Shown here piece by piece: positions 8,640 to 20,026 of a stretch of 64,000 nucleotides of DNA. The stretch is from positions 38,985,241-39,049,240 of the forward strand of contig OY743186.1 in the NCBI GenBank assembly GCA_963555705.1. Direction: 5' to 3'. Origin of the DNA: Ligustrum vulgare. Lineage: Eukaryota > Streptophyta > Magnoliopsida > Lamiales > Oleaceae. The notes below the pieces were generated by a model that worked only from the letters and a program-made list of their open reading frames with translations, was not told the origin of the DNA and did no database searches. The number at the start of each line of letters is the position of its first letter. Positions within the stretch are counted from its first letter, which is position 1. The position numbers and the translations under genes were made by a program.

Positions 8640-10478
8640 GAGATATTTTTGTACAAATAAATATTGGGATAACATTGAATTAAGTACTTAGACTTAATAT
8701 ACTTTAAATCAAGAGAATGGAGATATTTTTAGAAATTCGGAATTTAATTTAAAATCGAACGATCTCGATTATTTCTTGACTTGGCTATACGAATACGTCG
8801 TGGCGTTAACTTAATAAAAATGGGTGAAATAGTAGCGACACGATTTTCTATTAAAATAATTATTAATCGCGTAAAAATTCTTGGTCGCTACAAACTTACC
8901 CCCTTAAAATAATTTCGTCCTCGAAATTAATCTTACTTGATCTTATGATTTCTGAACACTTAATCAGAATCTCTTCTTCTTCTTCTTATGTAGCATCATC
9001 GCTACCATATTTAACCCAACCATATTTAACCCACTGGACTTTGACTAAATGCATCAATTTGTTTTCTTAAGACATGGACTTTTCTATCAATAATAGACAT
9101 ATGTCTACTCATAAATTCTTCTGAATCAAAATGAAAATTCCCAATCGTATGTGATATTTCATCATATCTTGTAGTATTCATGTAACTTGTCATTTATCAT
9201 CGTATCATGTGACCTCAAATATTCGTATTAATATCTCTAAAATTTCAATAAATCTTTACTAACATATCATACCATAATAATTTGTCATTTCTTCTTATCA
9301 CCAAATATCCCAAAATAATTAAAACGATTACCTGAATATTCTCTATGTAATATACCCAAACATGTTATTCACATATCAACATAATCATCAGTTTATCTTT
9401 CCAATATTTGTAACCCAAAATTTCTGCAAAATTCAATAAACAAATATCTCCCAAATAATTAAAATTCTTAACTCAAATATCATAACATTTCCCGTAAGGT
9501 ATTCCTTTCACTTGCACAAACTTATTAATCCTGATTCAATACAGTCCTTATTTCACTTTCACGTATCCCCGTATTATTTCTATACCTTGATTATTATATC
9601 AAAATATCAGTACCCAAAATCCAAGAAAATATTCCATATCTCAAATCCCGTCATCATCAAATCTTCCTTTTATCAAGAAAGTAAACGGCGCATAAACTCT
9701 TGTTCCCTCTTTTCCATTATTCTATTCCGCGCTTTCTTGCTGGAATCAATATCACGCGGATTCCCTCCGATCCTTAATGCTTTTAAATAGTTCATGCTGG
9801 GAAGAGGTTAGATCCATCAAAAACATGGATATCATTCTTACAAACATTCGCAAGTATTATTCCAGTCTTCCAATGAATGATCTGAGGAAAATTTATCGAA
9901 TAAGACTCGAAAGATTGAGGTTGCTGATGGCTCATGGTGTTTCAGAAGATGTTCGCTGGTTGATCGAAGCAAAGGTTCGACTATCTGGTGAATTACCTAT
10001 GACATTTCCAAAGCACATGCCTGGTTTAGGCAAAAGCACCTTCGCAAAGAAACGAAGAGCAAAAAGGCTGAATGGTTGCTACAAATGTGCTCGTTGGAAC
10101 TGTGATACTCGTTGCAAAACAGTAGGATATTCTTCTACTAATCGGGATGATAAAATCGAATTCATAAAGGGTGGACTGAGTAAGGAGTCTTTGGATGATA
10201 TTCGACTGACTCTTGAGACGCACCCAAGTGGTTATGTGCAACGTGAACTTCTCTCCTTATACGCTCAGTTTAACGAGGACAAAAATCGTTATAGTCTCCA
10301 AAATATAATAGCAAAAGATCCTGTTTGCCAGTCTGTTTTACAAAATGAGGCTTCTGGCAGTTCAACAATGATATAAGGTAAATCTCTTGATACACATTTA
10401 AAATATTTTGCTGTTTTCTTTCACGCGTTTTGGAAATAAAATATATTTTCCTTTCTCGAGTTTTGATAAAGCTGGAAA
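8640..10478. repeat. Inverted repeat arm B
   Basis: Reverse complement of 6243-8085: LTR start (reading GGTCGCTACA at about 8882-8891), internal 3' region, virus-like ORF now on the plus strand, ending in TTGATAAAGCTGGAAA. At the next base it switches to a re-inverted piece of the virus-like ORF. Confidence 0.85.
9825..10376 (+). CDS. Endogenous virus-like nucleic-acid-binding protein ORF, copy B
   Basis: Inverted copy of the ORF at 6347-6898, also intact at 183 residues from the same ATG. An in-frame upstream ATG at 9777 would add 16 residues; I prefer 9825 because copy A starts there and TTTAAATAG lies just upstream. The basic motif and four cysteines are unchanged. It differs from copy A at about five residues (for example Glu for Thr before FIKGG, and Leu-Ser-Leu for Phe-Ser-Leu). 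It shares two or three of these changes with copy C, so C arose from B or the reverse. Together the copies can pair over the whole ORF if transcribed as one RNA. Confidence 0.6.
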   Translation: MDIILTNIRKYYSSLPMNDLRKIYRIRLERLRLLMAHGVSEDVRWLIEAKVRLSGELPMTFPKHMPGLGKSTFAKKRRAKRLNGCYKCARWNCDTRCKTVGYSSTNRDDKIEFIKGGLSKESLDDIRLTLETHPSGYVQRELLSLYAQFNEDKNRYSLQNIIAKDPVCQSVLQNEASGSSTMI

Positions 10479-10812
10479 ACAGACTGGCAAACAGGATCTT
10501 TTGCTATTATATTTTGGAGACTATAACGATTTTTGTCCTCGTTAAACTGAGCGTATAAGGAGAGAAGTTCACGTTGCACATAACCACTTGGGTGCGTCTC
10601 AAGAGTCAGTCGAATATCATCCAAAGACTCCTTACTCAGTCCACCCTTTATGAATTTGATTTTATCATCCCGATTAGTAGAAGAATATCCTACTGTTTTG
10701 CAACGAGTATCACAGTTCCAACGAGCACATTTGTAGCAACCATTCAGCCTTTTTGCTCTTCGTTTCTTTGCGAAGGTGCTTTTGCCTAAACCAGGCATGT
10801 GCTTTGGAAATG
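10479..10812 (-). pseudogene. Virus-like nucleic-acid-binding protein, copy C, truncated at both ends
   Basis: Re-inverted fragment of arm B (reverse complement of about 10005-10338). It covers the basic motif, the cysteine cluster and most of the C-terminal part, from TFPKHMPG to VCQSV. Both ends fuse to foreign sequence: arm B on the left and the Athila 3' region on the right. It has no start of its own. Confidence 0.75.
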
Positions 10813-13800
10813 TAAAGCACCATGATTTCGATGTGCAAAAGTCAGGCTTAAGACTTAAAACAGAGCCCTTGTTGGGAGGCAACCCAACCTTTCTTCCCTT
10901 TTATTTATTACGTTTTATAATTTATTTATTTATTTGCTAAATTTTAGATGAATGCATGATAGGTAACCTGTTTGAGGGTTTTACATGTTTGCATGTTAAA
11001 ACTCTATTGCTTGTTGCACTATTTTTGCATATTTAGGTACGTTTTTAATTTTGCATATTTTTGTTAAACTAGGCTTTTAATTATCATCCCTCACATTAAA
11101 CACACTAGTTTAGATCATGAAGTTCATGTGTGAAAAATCATTGCATACATCATGATGTGATTAGGGGGTTAAAAACGAGGTAGAAGCTCAAAAATAGGAA
11201 ATATTTCAAAGCTGCCGGACAACTGAGCGATCGCTCAGTACAACTCTTGCGCGATCGCGAGAATGAGTTTTTAATTAAAATGTGCTACAGGTTTTGACCA
11301 CGCGATCGCTGGAATTCCTACCACGAGATCGCGTGGTTGAACTAGGGCCAGTTCCGGAAGTTTAAAGCCTTTTACTTGATTTTCTCAATCTCAAACATAA
11401 CAAACTCGTTTTCTCTCCCCAAATCACTCTAAACATGATTTTCATTTATTTGTGTATGCCATCAACACTTCTTTGCATGAAATTCATCGCTTCTTTCAAT
11501 TCAAAATTAAGCAAACGGTATGAAATTCTTCACTTAAATCAATGTTTACTCAAGATTTTGAAATTTTCTTTGAGTTCTGGGATTTTGAAATTGTGAATTG
11601 TGAAGAATGGGTTTAGGTTAGATGTTGGAGAATGTGATTTGTGATTTAATTAGGTAAAATTTTTGGGTCAATAAATGTTCCAAATTGATGCACTTTCTTT
11701 GATTTTTGTAATGCACATTAAGTATTTGATAAAATGCTACAATGAGATTTTTGTTCAAATTTAAGAGATTCTTCCGAGCATTTATCTTCATGACATGGTT
11801 ATTATTGAGTATGTATGTTTAGTTCATAAATTAGTACACTACATTGCATGAAACTCATGAAAACCAACATTGCATCAAGGCAGCCCCATTGCAGGCCACT
11901 GCAGGTCATTGCATCAGAAAATCAGTTCACGTCACCCACTTCTCCATAATTTTTCATGACCCTATTGAACTCCAAATGACCGGAATTTTTAATATGTTGT
12001 AGACCATGCTGTGAACTTTAACATATCAAAAGATGGTTTGAAAAATTTTGTGTTTTTCTAGGCGATGTCAAGGCTTGAATATGTGTGGTCTACCATTGTT
12101 GAAAATTAAAAATTTTGCTTTTACTTTAGTTTGGGGGTGTGGTGCAGAACGTCCATTATTTCTTATTGATATTTATGACTTCTAATACTAATTATCTCTT
12201 ATTTGCAAGGAAAACACCAGTCAAAACACGCCAACCCAATTTGAACAATATAAACAAAGGGTCGATTCATCCAATGCAGTGCAACAGGAAGTTTCAAAGA
12301 AAAACATCCTCTAAACTTGGGAAGTTCTCGTTCTCTTTTCTTTGTCTTGTTTTATATTGTTGAATCTTTTTAACAAACATTGAGGACAATGTTTATTTCA
12401 AGTTTGGGGGTGAAAATTCATTGCATTCTTCATTCATTTTATATTCATTCGATTCTATAGGGACCAAAAAAAGATTTATTTGAAAACTTTGTTGACATGT
12501 TTATTGCCTAGGATATAGTATGAATCAATTTGTGTTTAGGCTTGAAAATTGGACAACATGAATGCATGAACTTGTTTTGAACTACTTATGTTTTGCTATA
12601 TTCATATTCATTGCGCACATAGCCAGCGTTGGATAATTGCTTGTGTGAGGGATTTTGTTTAATACATGTGGGGTAAAGTTTATACAATTTGAACTTAGGA
12701 ATGACTTGAAAATACCTGAACTTAGATCGTTAGACATCCTATCCCTAAATTAGAATCAATCATGCTAAAAGGCAAGTTTGGGGGTAAAATGGTTGGAATT
12801 TGTATGTATTGACAGATTGGAAGTCTGTGGTTCTTTGTTTTGCACTTTAGTCATTACAGTTTGGTCACGGGTATAAACCATTTCCAGCATAAAAACAGAA
12901 AAAGGCTGAAGGTCTTATTCTGCTCTTCAAATGCCTTTTCGAATTGAGTAAGCAAGTTCGAGGGGTCTTTCAAACCAGGTGTCCTAAAGCCAACTGGCTT
13001 GGCAGTCATCGATCTAAAGCTCGTTACAGGGGTCAATTAGAAAGCAATTGCGGAGAGTGAACTTACACATAAGACATTAAAACATCTTTAACTTTTCTGT
13101 TTAAGCCTTTATGACTTGAGCAAGTACGTCTGAGGGGTTCTTTGAACCTGGTACCCTAAAGCCAACTGGTTTGGGAGTTACCGACCCGAAAGCCCGCTAC
13201 AGGGGTCATATAGAAAGCAAGTATGAAAAGTTCTGCACTAAGATGGTAAAAGGCAGGGACAATTAAAAGAAAAAGTCGTCCATAAAAAAATGCATGGTAT
13301 AAGCTTAGTTGACTTAACTGTGGTTGTAGAATTGGGGACTGCTTTCTTTTGATTTGTTGTGCATGCATATTTCTGATTCTAACTGCCTTGTGTGGGAAAA
13401 GTAATGAAAAATGTTGAGAACCCACATAGTTAAAAATCCGGGATGTGAGAGAAAAGCAGAAAGTAGTGATCATCCATGAGCGTTGAAAGGAATTTCATTA
13501 GAAATCATAGATTGACCACATGAGATTCGGGCTTGATTATGTATAATGAGCCACACAATGTTGTGCACATCTTTTGCATAAGTATGCATTTGACATTGGC
13601 TATTCACACACACACACTTGAAAATCTGGCATGATATTATTATAAATTATTTTGCATTGTTGTTCATAACTCTTGCTGAAGCTTGAATTGATTTGGACTA
13701 TGGAGACATATGGTAAACATGTTGACACAACAAAAATATTTGTTCTTTTATTTCTTTGATTTTGTAGTTTATTTTACATTGTTCGAGGACGAGCAATAGT

Positions 13801-13817
13801 TCTAGTTTTGAGGTATT
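10813..13817 (+). other. Athila-like element, 3' untranslated region
   Basis: The host element resumes here. TTGTTGGGAGGCAACCCAA at about 10873 is a hairpin motif (TTGGGAGGCAACCCAA type) seen just after pol in Athila/TAT-group Gypsy elements. GAGGACAATGT with AAGTTTGGGGGTG lies near 12390, and TCGAGGACGAGCAATAG near 13784 precedes the LTR. No pol and no env-like ORF can be read. Three clustered GCGATCGC palindromes lie at 11227, 11251 and 11302. The open frames here are short and not gene-like. Confidence 0.6.
12830..13225. repeat. Imperfect tandem duplication in the Athila 3' region
   Basis: Two copies of a ~200-bp unit share GAGGGGTCTTTCAAACC/GAGGGGTTCTTTGAACC, CCTAAAGCCAACTGG and TACAGGGGTCA (about 12960-13040 and 13125-13215). 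The unit is non-coding. Confidence 0.7.
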
Positions 13818-15294
13818 TGAAAATACACTTATCTGTATGCCTAAATTAGAAGAAATTATTGTCGTTTTAAGAATATATGCTCTTTAATTTGTGTTTAATA
13901 GTTACTTTGCAGAAAATATCCCAAAAGATGAAGAATGAAGAAATTAATGGAGAATTAATACAATTGGATGCTAATTGGAGCTAAAACGGTCAACCAGAAA
14001 GATGCCATGTGCCAAATGAACGAATTAGAGGTTGGAGGACCCAATTGAATGAATTGAGAGCTTAAACGAGCAAATCGAGAAGAATATAAAGTTCGGGGAC
14101 TAAATCGCAACAATCAGAAGTTAAGGATCAAGGCGGCAATAAAAGGCAGGGACCAATTTACACAATCGCTAAAAGATGGAAATTTCACATCATGCGATCG
14201 CCATATGTCTACCACGCGATCGCGAGATGCCTTGAATTTATAACTCGAGAGTTTTAGTGTCTACCACGCGATCGCTAGGGTTTCCACCACGCGATTGCGC
14301 GGTTATCCGATTGGGTCGCAGATCATATTTTTCTCGCGATTTTTAACAGGCTTTGGGCTTCTGACCTAATTTTCTCCAAAACCTATATATACAACACATG
14401 AGGAACGAAATCTGGACCTTTGCCTCTCCATAGAACAAGCCACAATAGAGATTTCATCATCAATTCCTTGGTGAATCAAGCAATGCAGAGGGAAGCGAAT
14501 TGAAGAATAAAAACTTGGTGCAAGATTTTCATTATTTATATTGTTTTTCAATGAACGTTTATTTTTATTGTTTTTGCTCTTTAATTATGATGTGTAACTA
14601 AATTCTATGTTGGGATGAACGATGTAGCATAGTTAATTATTTTAATACCATATTCTGTGTTTTAATGCTTTAATGCATGTGTTGATTTATTATTGCATGT
14701 AATACGTGAATGAACTGACCACTCTTTCATGATTTCATGTGTTATTTTCATAATCCGAGAGATGAGTTAATAACATAGATGTAGGTAATAAATCCGGTAA
14801 TTGAACGAGAGATAGAGATATACTCTTGTTATTATTGCGATCGTGTGTGAATTCTTGTGTGTAATGCATTTAGATAAGGAATATTCGGACCCGCTGTAGA
14901 GATACAAGGTTGACTTATTTAGGTAGGATTGATTTAAACTCGAGAGAGGAATCTCAATTTGAATTAGTGAATTCGATCGAACACATATTTAGGAAATAGA
15001 ACCTGAAATTGGAATTGATTTAAGTGGTTAGGTGAATTCGTGAATCCCAACTATCTTACAATCGTTTTTAAAACAAAAGCAATCTCGTAATTTAATTCGT
15101 TAATTTAATTCTCTAGTTTTAGTTTAGTTTAATTTCTCAAACAAAATTTATATGTTCAAATAAAGTTAAGAACTGACATATTTCAGTACTTCATAAACAG
15201 TCCTCGTGGGAACGATCACTCGACTCAAAAAATCATTTGATTACTTGATTGCGATATCGTACATTTGCGATTTTACACTATAATAGGTGATGCA
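13818..15294 (+). repeat. 3' LTR of the Athila-like element
   Basis: It follows the terminal polypurine-like stretch, starting TGAAAATACACTT and ending near GGTGATGCA. Internal landmarks are three perfect GCGATCGC palindromes (14194, 14216, 14268) and one variant (14290), a TATA-like CCTATATATACAAC near 14380, a CCTCGTGGGAACGA box near 15202 as in other Athila LTRs, and a TTTTGGTATTGCTGGCGGG string just after the end that resembles an Athila primer region. The 5' LTR is outside the window, so both ends are estimates. Confidence 0.5.
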
Positions 15295-15779
15295 AATTTT
15301 GGTATTGCTGGCGGGCTTTTTCTTGGCCCTTCCCTATCCACTTCCCCAACGCCCCCTTCCCCAACCAAAAACAAAAGTGCATTCCCATTTCCCATTGAAT
15401 ATTTACAATAATTGATTCTTATTTCAACTGCCGTATTAAACTTTGGCAACCACCGTCTCGCCGTCCCCAGTCAAACACCACGTTATGAGACTCCTGAAGT
15501 AATGCCAATGTTCGGTTATTGCTCAATTCAAGAATTAATTGAGACTTGTACGAACTAAATTATCGTGAAGAAAAAGTTGTACAAAATTTATGATGAAGCA
15601 GTGTGTTAAATAAAAAAGTTGGTTACATAAGTACACCCATTTAATGGTAAGCTCGGCCAAGGTTCTTAGTGAGAGAGAGAGAGACACGAAAAATTAGTGA
15701 GTCTCATTCTAATATTTCTTTTTCCTTATCTCTCTTCTACTTTTTTCCTATTTTTCTTCACTCTTTCTCAAATTCTCCC
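15295..15779. other. Non-coding flank
   Basis: C-rich then AT-rich sequence with a GAGA run at 15671-15684. No gene or element is recognised. Confidence 0.4.
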
Positions 15780-15787
15780 ATCACAAG

Positions 15788-16533
15788 TAGAGGTGTCAAT
15801 CCGGGTGGTCCGGGCCGGGTCAGCCCGTCAACATATGAGCCCGGTAACGGTCCGCGTAAAAAAAAGCCCGCCCGCTGCGGGTTCCAGGCCGGTTCCGGGT
15901 CGACCCACAAATTTCGAACTACAACTCAGGCCCGCTCGCTAGTCCATACGGGTCGAGCCCATGAGGGTTGCGAATCGCGGTTCGTTCCGATTTGACCAGT
16001 ATGAATAAAAATATAGAATTTTTCATATTTATAATATATATATATATTTTTTGTTAAATTTATAAATATGAGATGAACAAAATGTTAAATTCATATTTAT
16101 ACCATAATGTTTATATAGAATTTACATTTATATTTTATGTTACATGAATTACTTCTAAATTTACAAACTTAAATAAAATATAAACAAATAACAACTAAAT
16201 GCTAAATGCATTTCTAATTATTACGATTAAAGAACATTACGTTTCTTACATATTAGGGAGAAAAATAAGATTTAACTTTAGAAATTGTACTAGTACTAGA
16301 GTTTGTAGAAGAATTGAGATTTTCAATACTATAATATTTAATAATTTTTTTTTTTTTAATTTCACGGGTCAGCGGGTTAACCGCGGCCCGCGAAGGTTTG
16401 GCCCGCGAAACCCGCGGTTCACACCTTCTTGACCCGTGAACCGCCCGCACGAGTCATGAGTCGGCCCGCGGTCCCCAGTCGATCCGGGCCGATTTTCACG
16501 GGTCTGGTCGGCCCGCCCGTCTTGACACCTCTA
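15788..16533. mobile_element. Non-autonomous hAT element, 746 bp
   Basis: Terminal inverted repeats TAGAGGTGTCAA and TTGACACCTCTA are flanked by a perfect 8-bp target duplication, ATCACAAG (15780-15787 and 16534-16541). Both subterminal regions are GC-rich (GGGCC, CCCGC and GGGTC motifs) around an AT-rich core. There is no transposase; the open frames across it are by-products of GC-rich ends. Confidence 0.93.
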
Positions 16534-16661
16534 ATCACAAGGTTCAAAATTGAACCTTCTACTTCACTCATTTCACTATTTTTTTTATTAATTTATTTGA
16601 ATTTTTATTTATCTCTTTTTTTTTTCTACTTTCAACATCTTCATCATCTTCACAATTTAAC

Positions 16662-16829
16662 CTCTGTTTGGATCAACCTCAAACAGTGATTATAAATCAA
16701 TTTATAATCTACACAATTTTTCAAACCATTTTTTAACCACACATATTTTCTCTCCCCATTTTTTACGTCTTACCTCAAAAAATGAAAAAAACTTATTATA
16801 ATCACCACCAATTGATCAGAATAGAGGCT
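16662..16829. mobile_element. MITE-like inverted repeat
   Basis: The left end CCTCTGTTTGGATCAA...GTGATTATAA is mirrored by TTATAATCACCACC...TGATCAGAATAGAGG at the right. No clear target duplication, so the family is unknown. Confidence 0.4.
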
Positions 16830-16984
16830 TCATCTTAAAATAATATATATCTCTCTCTTTTTATCTCTCATCCAACTCACCTCCACTTTTCACACTCATT
16901 AAAGCTTCTCATAATATCCATGTGGTCACCCTATTTTGTCCTTTTTGCGCATTTTCTATTTTTTCTTCGTTTGGCCAGTTTTGT

Positions 16985-17892
16985 GGATTCAAAATGAAGC
17001 CTAATAACAAGATCTTGATATTAATATTAAGTTCTCGCACAGTACTATAGTACATTATTTTCGAATTACAAAATTGTCAACCATAAAATAAGTTATAGTC
17101 GATTAAAATAATCCCTTAATGATAAATTTTTCATTCATATTTTTTTTTTTTTTTTTTTTTGGCGATTCAACTTTCTTCTCATTTTCAACGTATACAATCT
17201 AGACAAAATTAAGTTTTAATGTACTGCTTCCAAAAACTCATAAAAATTACAAACTCATCTTTTCAAAATACATTTTTCATTTGTGATCGCCCCTTATTTT
17301 ATTTGTTTGATCAATTCTATGAGTTCGAATGAAATCTTGATATTAATGTTAAATTCTCACACAATGCTTTACTACATTTTTTTTTTCAAATTAAAAAGCC
17401 GTCATTATAGCAAAAGTTATACTAATATAAATTTTTTCCTTAACAATGTATTTTTAATTTTTTTAACGAATCAACTTTTATTTTATTTTTGACACATGCA
17501 CTCTAGAAAAAATTAAAATTTTAATATACCATTTCGAAAAGCTCATAAAATATTACAAACTTGTCTTATTAAAAATATATCACGATTGTCAAAATAAAGC
17601 AAATGCACATAAAAAAAAAATGATCTCTCACTTTTTAAAATCTTTATGGTTATCGGTCCTTAAAAATCTATTTTCAGATTTTCATACTTTCAAAATCATG
17701 CATAGTTTAGATAAAACTGAATTTTTAATATACTACTCAAAGAGCTCGCAAAATCTACAAATTCGTCTTCGAAATTATATAACAATTGAAAAATTATAAT
17801 TTAAAAAATATTACTTTTGATTATTAATGTGCAGTACTACAATTACGTACTTAATTATTTACAATACTCGTGCATCGCACGAGCCAAACTAG
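16985..17892 (+). mobile_element. Helitron 3' end with direct repeats
   Basis: The hairpin CTCGTGCATCGCACGAG (17867-17883) followed by CCAAA and CTAG (17889-17892) is the typical Helitron 3' terminus, and matches the terminus at 42283-42309. Upstream, two to three imperfect direct repeats of ~300 bp (from about 17005, 17330 and 17620) share ATCTTGATATTAATRTTAA, TCTAGACAAAATT-like and CTCATAAA strings. The 5' end (TC after A) could not be fixed. Confidence 0.6.
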
Positions 17893-18350
17893 CAATAATA
17901 ATAAAAAATACCTAATGTTTTGTTAGTTGTATTTTTCAGTCCTACATATTCAATACACTTTGACATACTAGTAGTATGTAATAACGTGGATGTATGTGTT
18001 GAAACAATGTTGTTAAATAATTATACTTCAATCGAAATTGTAATTAAAATACATTAATATAATGCAAGAAACCACTATGCAATATATAATTTATTAACGT
18101 AAATCATCGTAAAACTAGGTCTTGAATTTTTTAATGAATCTTTTACTTATGATTTCCATGAAAACGTGTTTTGTTTTTATATACGTCACTATAGTGAATT
18201 CACGTCTACATTATATACATAATAAATCATTACACATATTGTAATATAATAATCTTTTAATCATTACACATATTGTAATATAATAATCTTTTACCGTACT
18301 CCCTTCGTTACATGAATATACGCTTACAATCTGATTCTCCGACAAGTTTG
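17893..18350. repeat. AT-rich region with dispersed and tandem repeats
   Basis: Bases 18112-18293 resemble 20455-20630 (TGAATCTTTxACTTATG, TATACGTCAC, TTGTAATATAATAATCTTTTA). Within it, ATCATTACACATATTGTAAT is duplicated in tandem (18225-18293). Non-coding. Confidence 0.5.
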
Positions 18351-18393
18351 GTTCTCCTGCATGGGCAAAGCTCATGCAAGGCAACTTGCCTTG
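18351..18393. repeat. GTTCTCCTGC plus hairpin segment
   Basis: GTTCTCCTGC is followed by GCAAAGCTCATGCAAGG and the palindrome CAAGGCAACTTGCCTTG. The same pieces reappear in the hairpin cluster at 20118-20185, and GTTCTCCTGC again at 36445. Confidence 0.5.
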
Positions 18394-18401
18394 TAATTTA
18401 T

Positions 18402-18562
18402 CCCTGTTTGGTAGAAATTAAAATTTAGATTTTAATCTAAGTCAAAGTCAACAATCAATCTCAATCACAGATTTCGTGGGACCTACAACTTTTCAACCAC
18501 ACATCTTATCAACTTTTATCAAAATCTACTAAAAATCTAATTTTAATCTCCACCAAACAGAG
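18402..18562. mobile_element. MITE, ~160 bp
   Basis: About 35-bp terminal inverted repeats: CTGTTTGGTAGAAATTAAAA and, at the right, the complement of CTGTTTGGTGGAGATTAAAA. No open frame, and no clear target duplication. Confidence 0.6.
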
Positions 18563-18954
18563 TTGTCAAGCTCCTTTTCAGGCGCCTGATAACATCAATT
18601 AAAACATTTTTTTTATTTTTATTTTTATTTTTTTTTGTTTTTTTTTTATTTATTCTTTATTTTTGTTATTTACAAATATAAGCAAGATCACTTCATATCC
18701 CTTTTTTTTTTTTTGGTTAATTTTTCGTTTTGTATTTTTTTTTATCTCGATTCTATTTATTTTGATTATTTTATTTTATATTTCAATTCCAATTAAAAGA
18801 TAACTAACACAGCCTAAATTTCATAAAAATAAAATAGACCTTAAAATGTAATACAAATTACTTCGAACGAGTACAACAATAAGTGATTTAATTGTAATTA
18901 TCATTATTGAACCCATGGATTGCACCATAATCATTGCTAGTAATGCCTTGCACC

Positions 18955-19303
18955 CAGTGGCGGATGCAGACATTTTACACTGTTGGGACACAAATGGATC
19001 TGTGCTTTTGCCGACGGTTTTTACAGGGGTTCGGAGGCAACGCCCCCGAAATTTTTTTTTAATGAAGAAGACCAAAAAGAATGAAAAAGTACTTGAAATT
19101 TATTACAACTGTTCTCTACGCGTTTTCATATTTTGATAACGTTTCATAATTATATCATTGTCAATATTGTCAAGTACATCCTTCTCAATATATGCAATTA
19201 AACTATCATTCAACAACTGATCTCCGAGGCGATTATGCAAAATATATATATATATATTTCATATTTCTACTGGGGCACGTGCCCCACTGTGGGTCCGCCC
19301 TTG
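18955..19303. mobile_element. Small non-autonomous hAT element, 349 bp
   Basis: Ends CAGTGGCGGATGCAG and (complement) CAAGGGCGGACCCAC, with an 8-bp target duplication CTTGCACC (18947-18954 and 19304-19311). It contains ACAGGGGTTCGGAGGCAACGC and GGGGCACGTGCCCC (palindrome). It has inserted at the end of the FAR1/MULE-like pseudogene. Confidence 0.8.
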
Positions 19304-19311
19304 CTTGCACC

Positions 19312-19640
19312 CTTCTTCTTGAGTTTCGTCCCAAGAGTAATGTGGATGATACGGTTCGTCCACCAGTTATCGGGACTGTAAGGTCGAACAAACTTCGAAA
19401 ACAGCCAAATAAAAGAATCAATTTTTTCATCACTTAATAAGCCACTTTCGAAAACAGTTGTTTGCCTATGTGGATTCTTTTGACTGCTGCTGCTACGACG
19501 TATGTTGAACCCAGATAATTTCGCATACTCGTTATAAAAATCGTAAACATCATCAAGCGTTTAAAATTCTTGCCCAAATTTTGAAATTGCACCAACATTC
19601 ACTTGTGGAATAAATATATTATCATCCCCCTTCCATTCCT
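19312..19640 (-). pseudogene. FAR1/FHY3-type (MULE-derived) protein fragment
   Basis: The minus strand reads FGQEF, a stop, TLDDVYDFYNEYAKLSGFNIRR and SSSSQKNPHR, which is the start of a FAR1 DNA-binding domain. It then passes directly to GLLSDEKIDSFIWLFSKFVR, which matches the MULE transposase domain of FAR1-related proteins. The stretch between the two is missing, so there has been an internal deletion as well as the in-frame stop near 19560. Known members are either light-signalling transcription factors or Mutator-like transposases; this piece cannot say which. Its 3' side is cut by the hAT insertion at 18955-19303; 18821-18946 may continue it but I do not recognise it. Confidence 0.65.
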
Positions 19641-20026
19641 AAATATTAGTTTGAAAAAAAAAATTAGTTCAGGAAGTAATTCAAACATTAAAACATGCAA
19701 AACTTACCGTAAAAAAATAAAATAAAATACTAAATTACAAAATTTGAAAACTTAAAAACTTAAATTTACATAGAACACAACGCATTTAATAATTATGTAT
19801 ATGTATATGCTTTGCTTTATAAATAAAGAAAATTAACTTTTCAAAGATTTTAACAACAGATATAAACAAGCTTCTGAAAATTAGAAATTTGGTGAGTTGC
19901 GAATTTGTTTCTGTATTTTTTGCGTGAATGAATGAAGTGTAAATATAAAACCATCAATTTATAGCAAGTATTACAAAACAAGACAAAAAAATAAAAAATA
20001 AAAAACTAATTAAAAAAAAATTAAAA
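19641..20026. other. AT-rich non-coding
   Basis: Long A/T runs only; nothing recognised. Confidence 0.4.

Larger units (their letters stand above)
1577..10812 (+). mobile_element. Non-autonomous LTR element with antisense LOG-like and virus-like ORFs, rearranged at its 3' end
   Basis: A 5' LTR (1577-3302) is followed by a tRNA-Met type primer site (3305), an internal region without gag or pol, a polypurine stretch (AAGGGGATAAG, just before 7832) and a 3' LTR copy (7832-8639). The LTR ends are imperfect inverted repeats (TGTAGCGACC and GGTCGTCACA). The internal region holds tandem repeats and, on the opposite strand, a LOG-like ORF and a nucleic-acid-binding-protein-like ORF. The 3' LTR breaks at about 8639 into an inverted copy of the element's own 3' half, which breaks again at 10478 into a third, re-inverted piece ending at 10812. 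There is no target duplication around the block, and the host Athila pol is missing, so insertion was accompanied by or followed by deletion. Its size and empty coding capacity resemble LARD-type elements. Confidence 0.75.

Noticed and set aside
9512..9790. 92-residue ORF upstream of virus-like copy B (and 6847-7209) as a viral coat or movement protein
   Set aside because: Most of it lies in the AT-rich 3' internal region of the LTR element and I see no conserved motif. Only its last ~30 codons could belong to the virus-like segment.
11227..14275. GCGATCGC as a sign of cyanobacterial or vector contamination
   Set aside because: The palindromes lie inside sequence with Athila-type landmarks (GGGAGGCAACCCA, LTR promoter, polypurine tract) and plant-like composition.
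15669..16689. Several ORFs across the GC-rich hAT ends
   Set aside because: They follow the subterminal repeats, overlap on both strands and cross the terminal repeats and target site.
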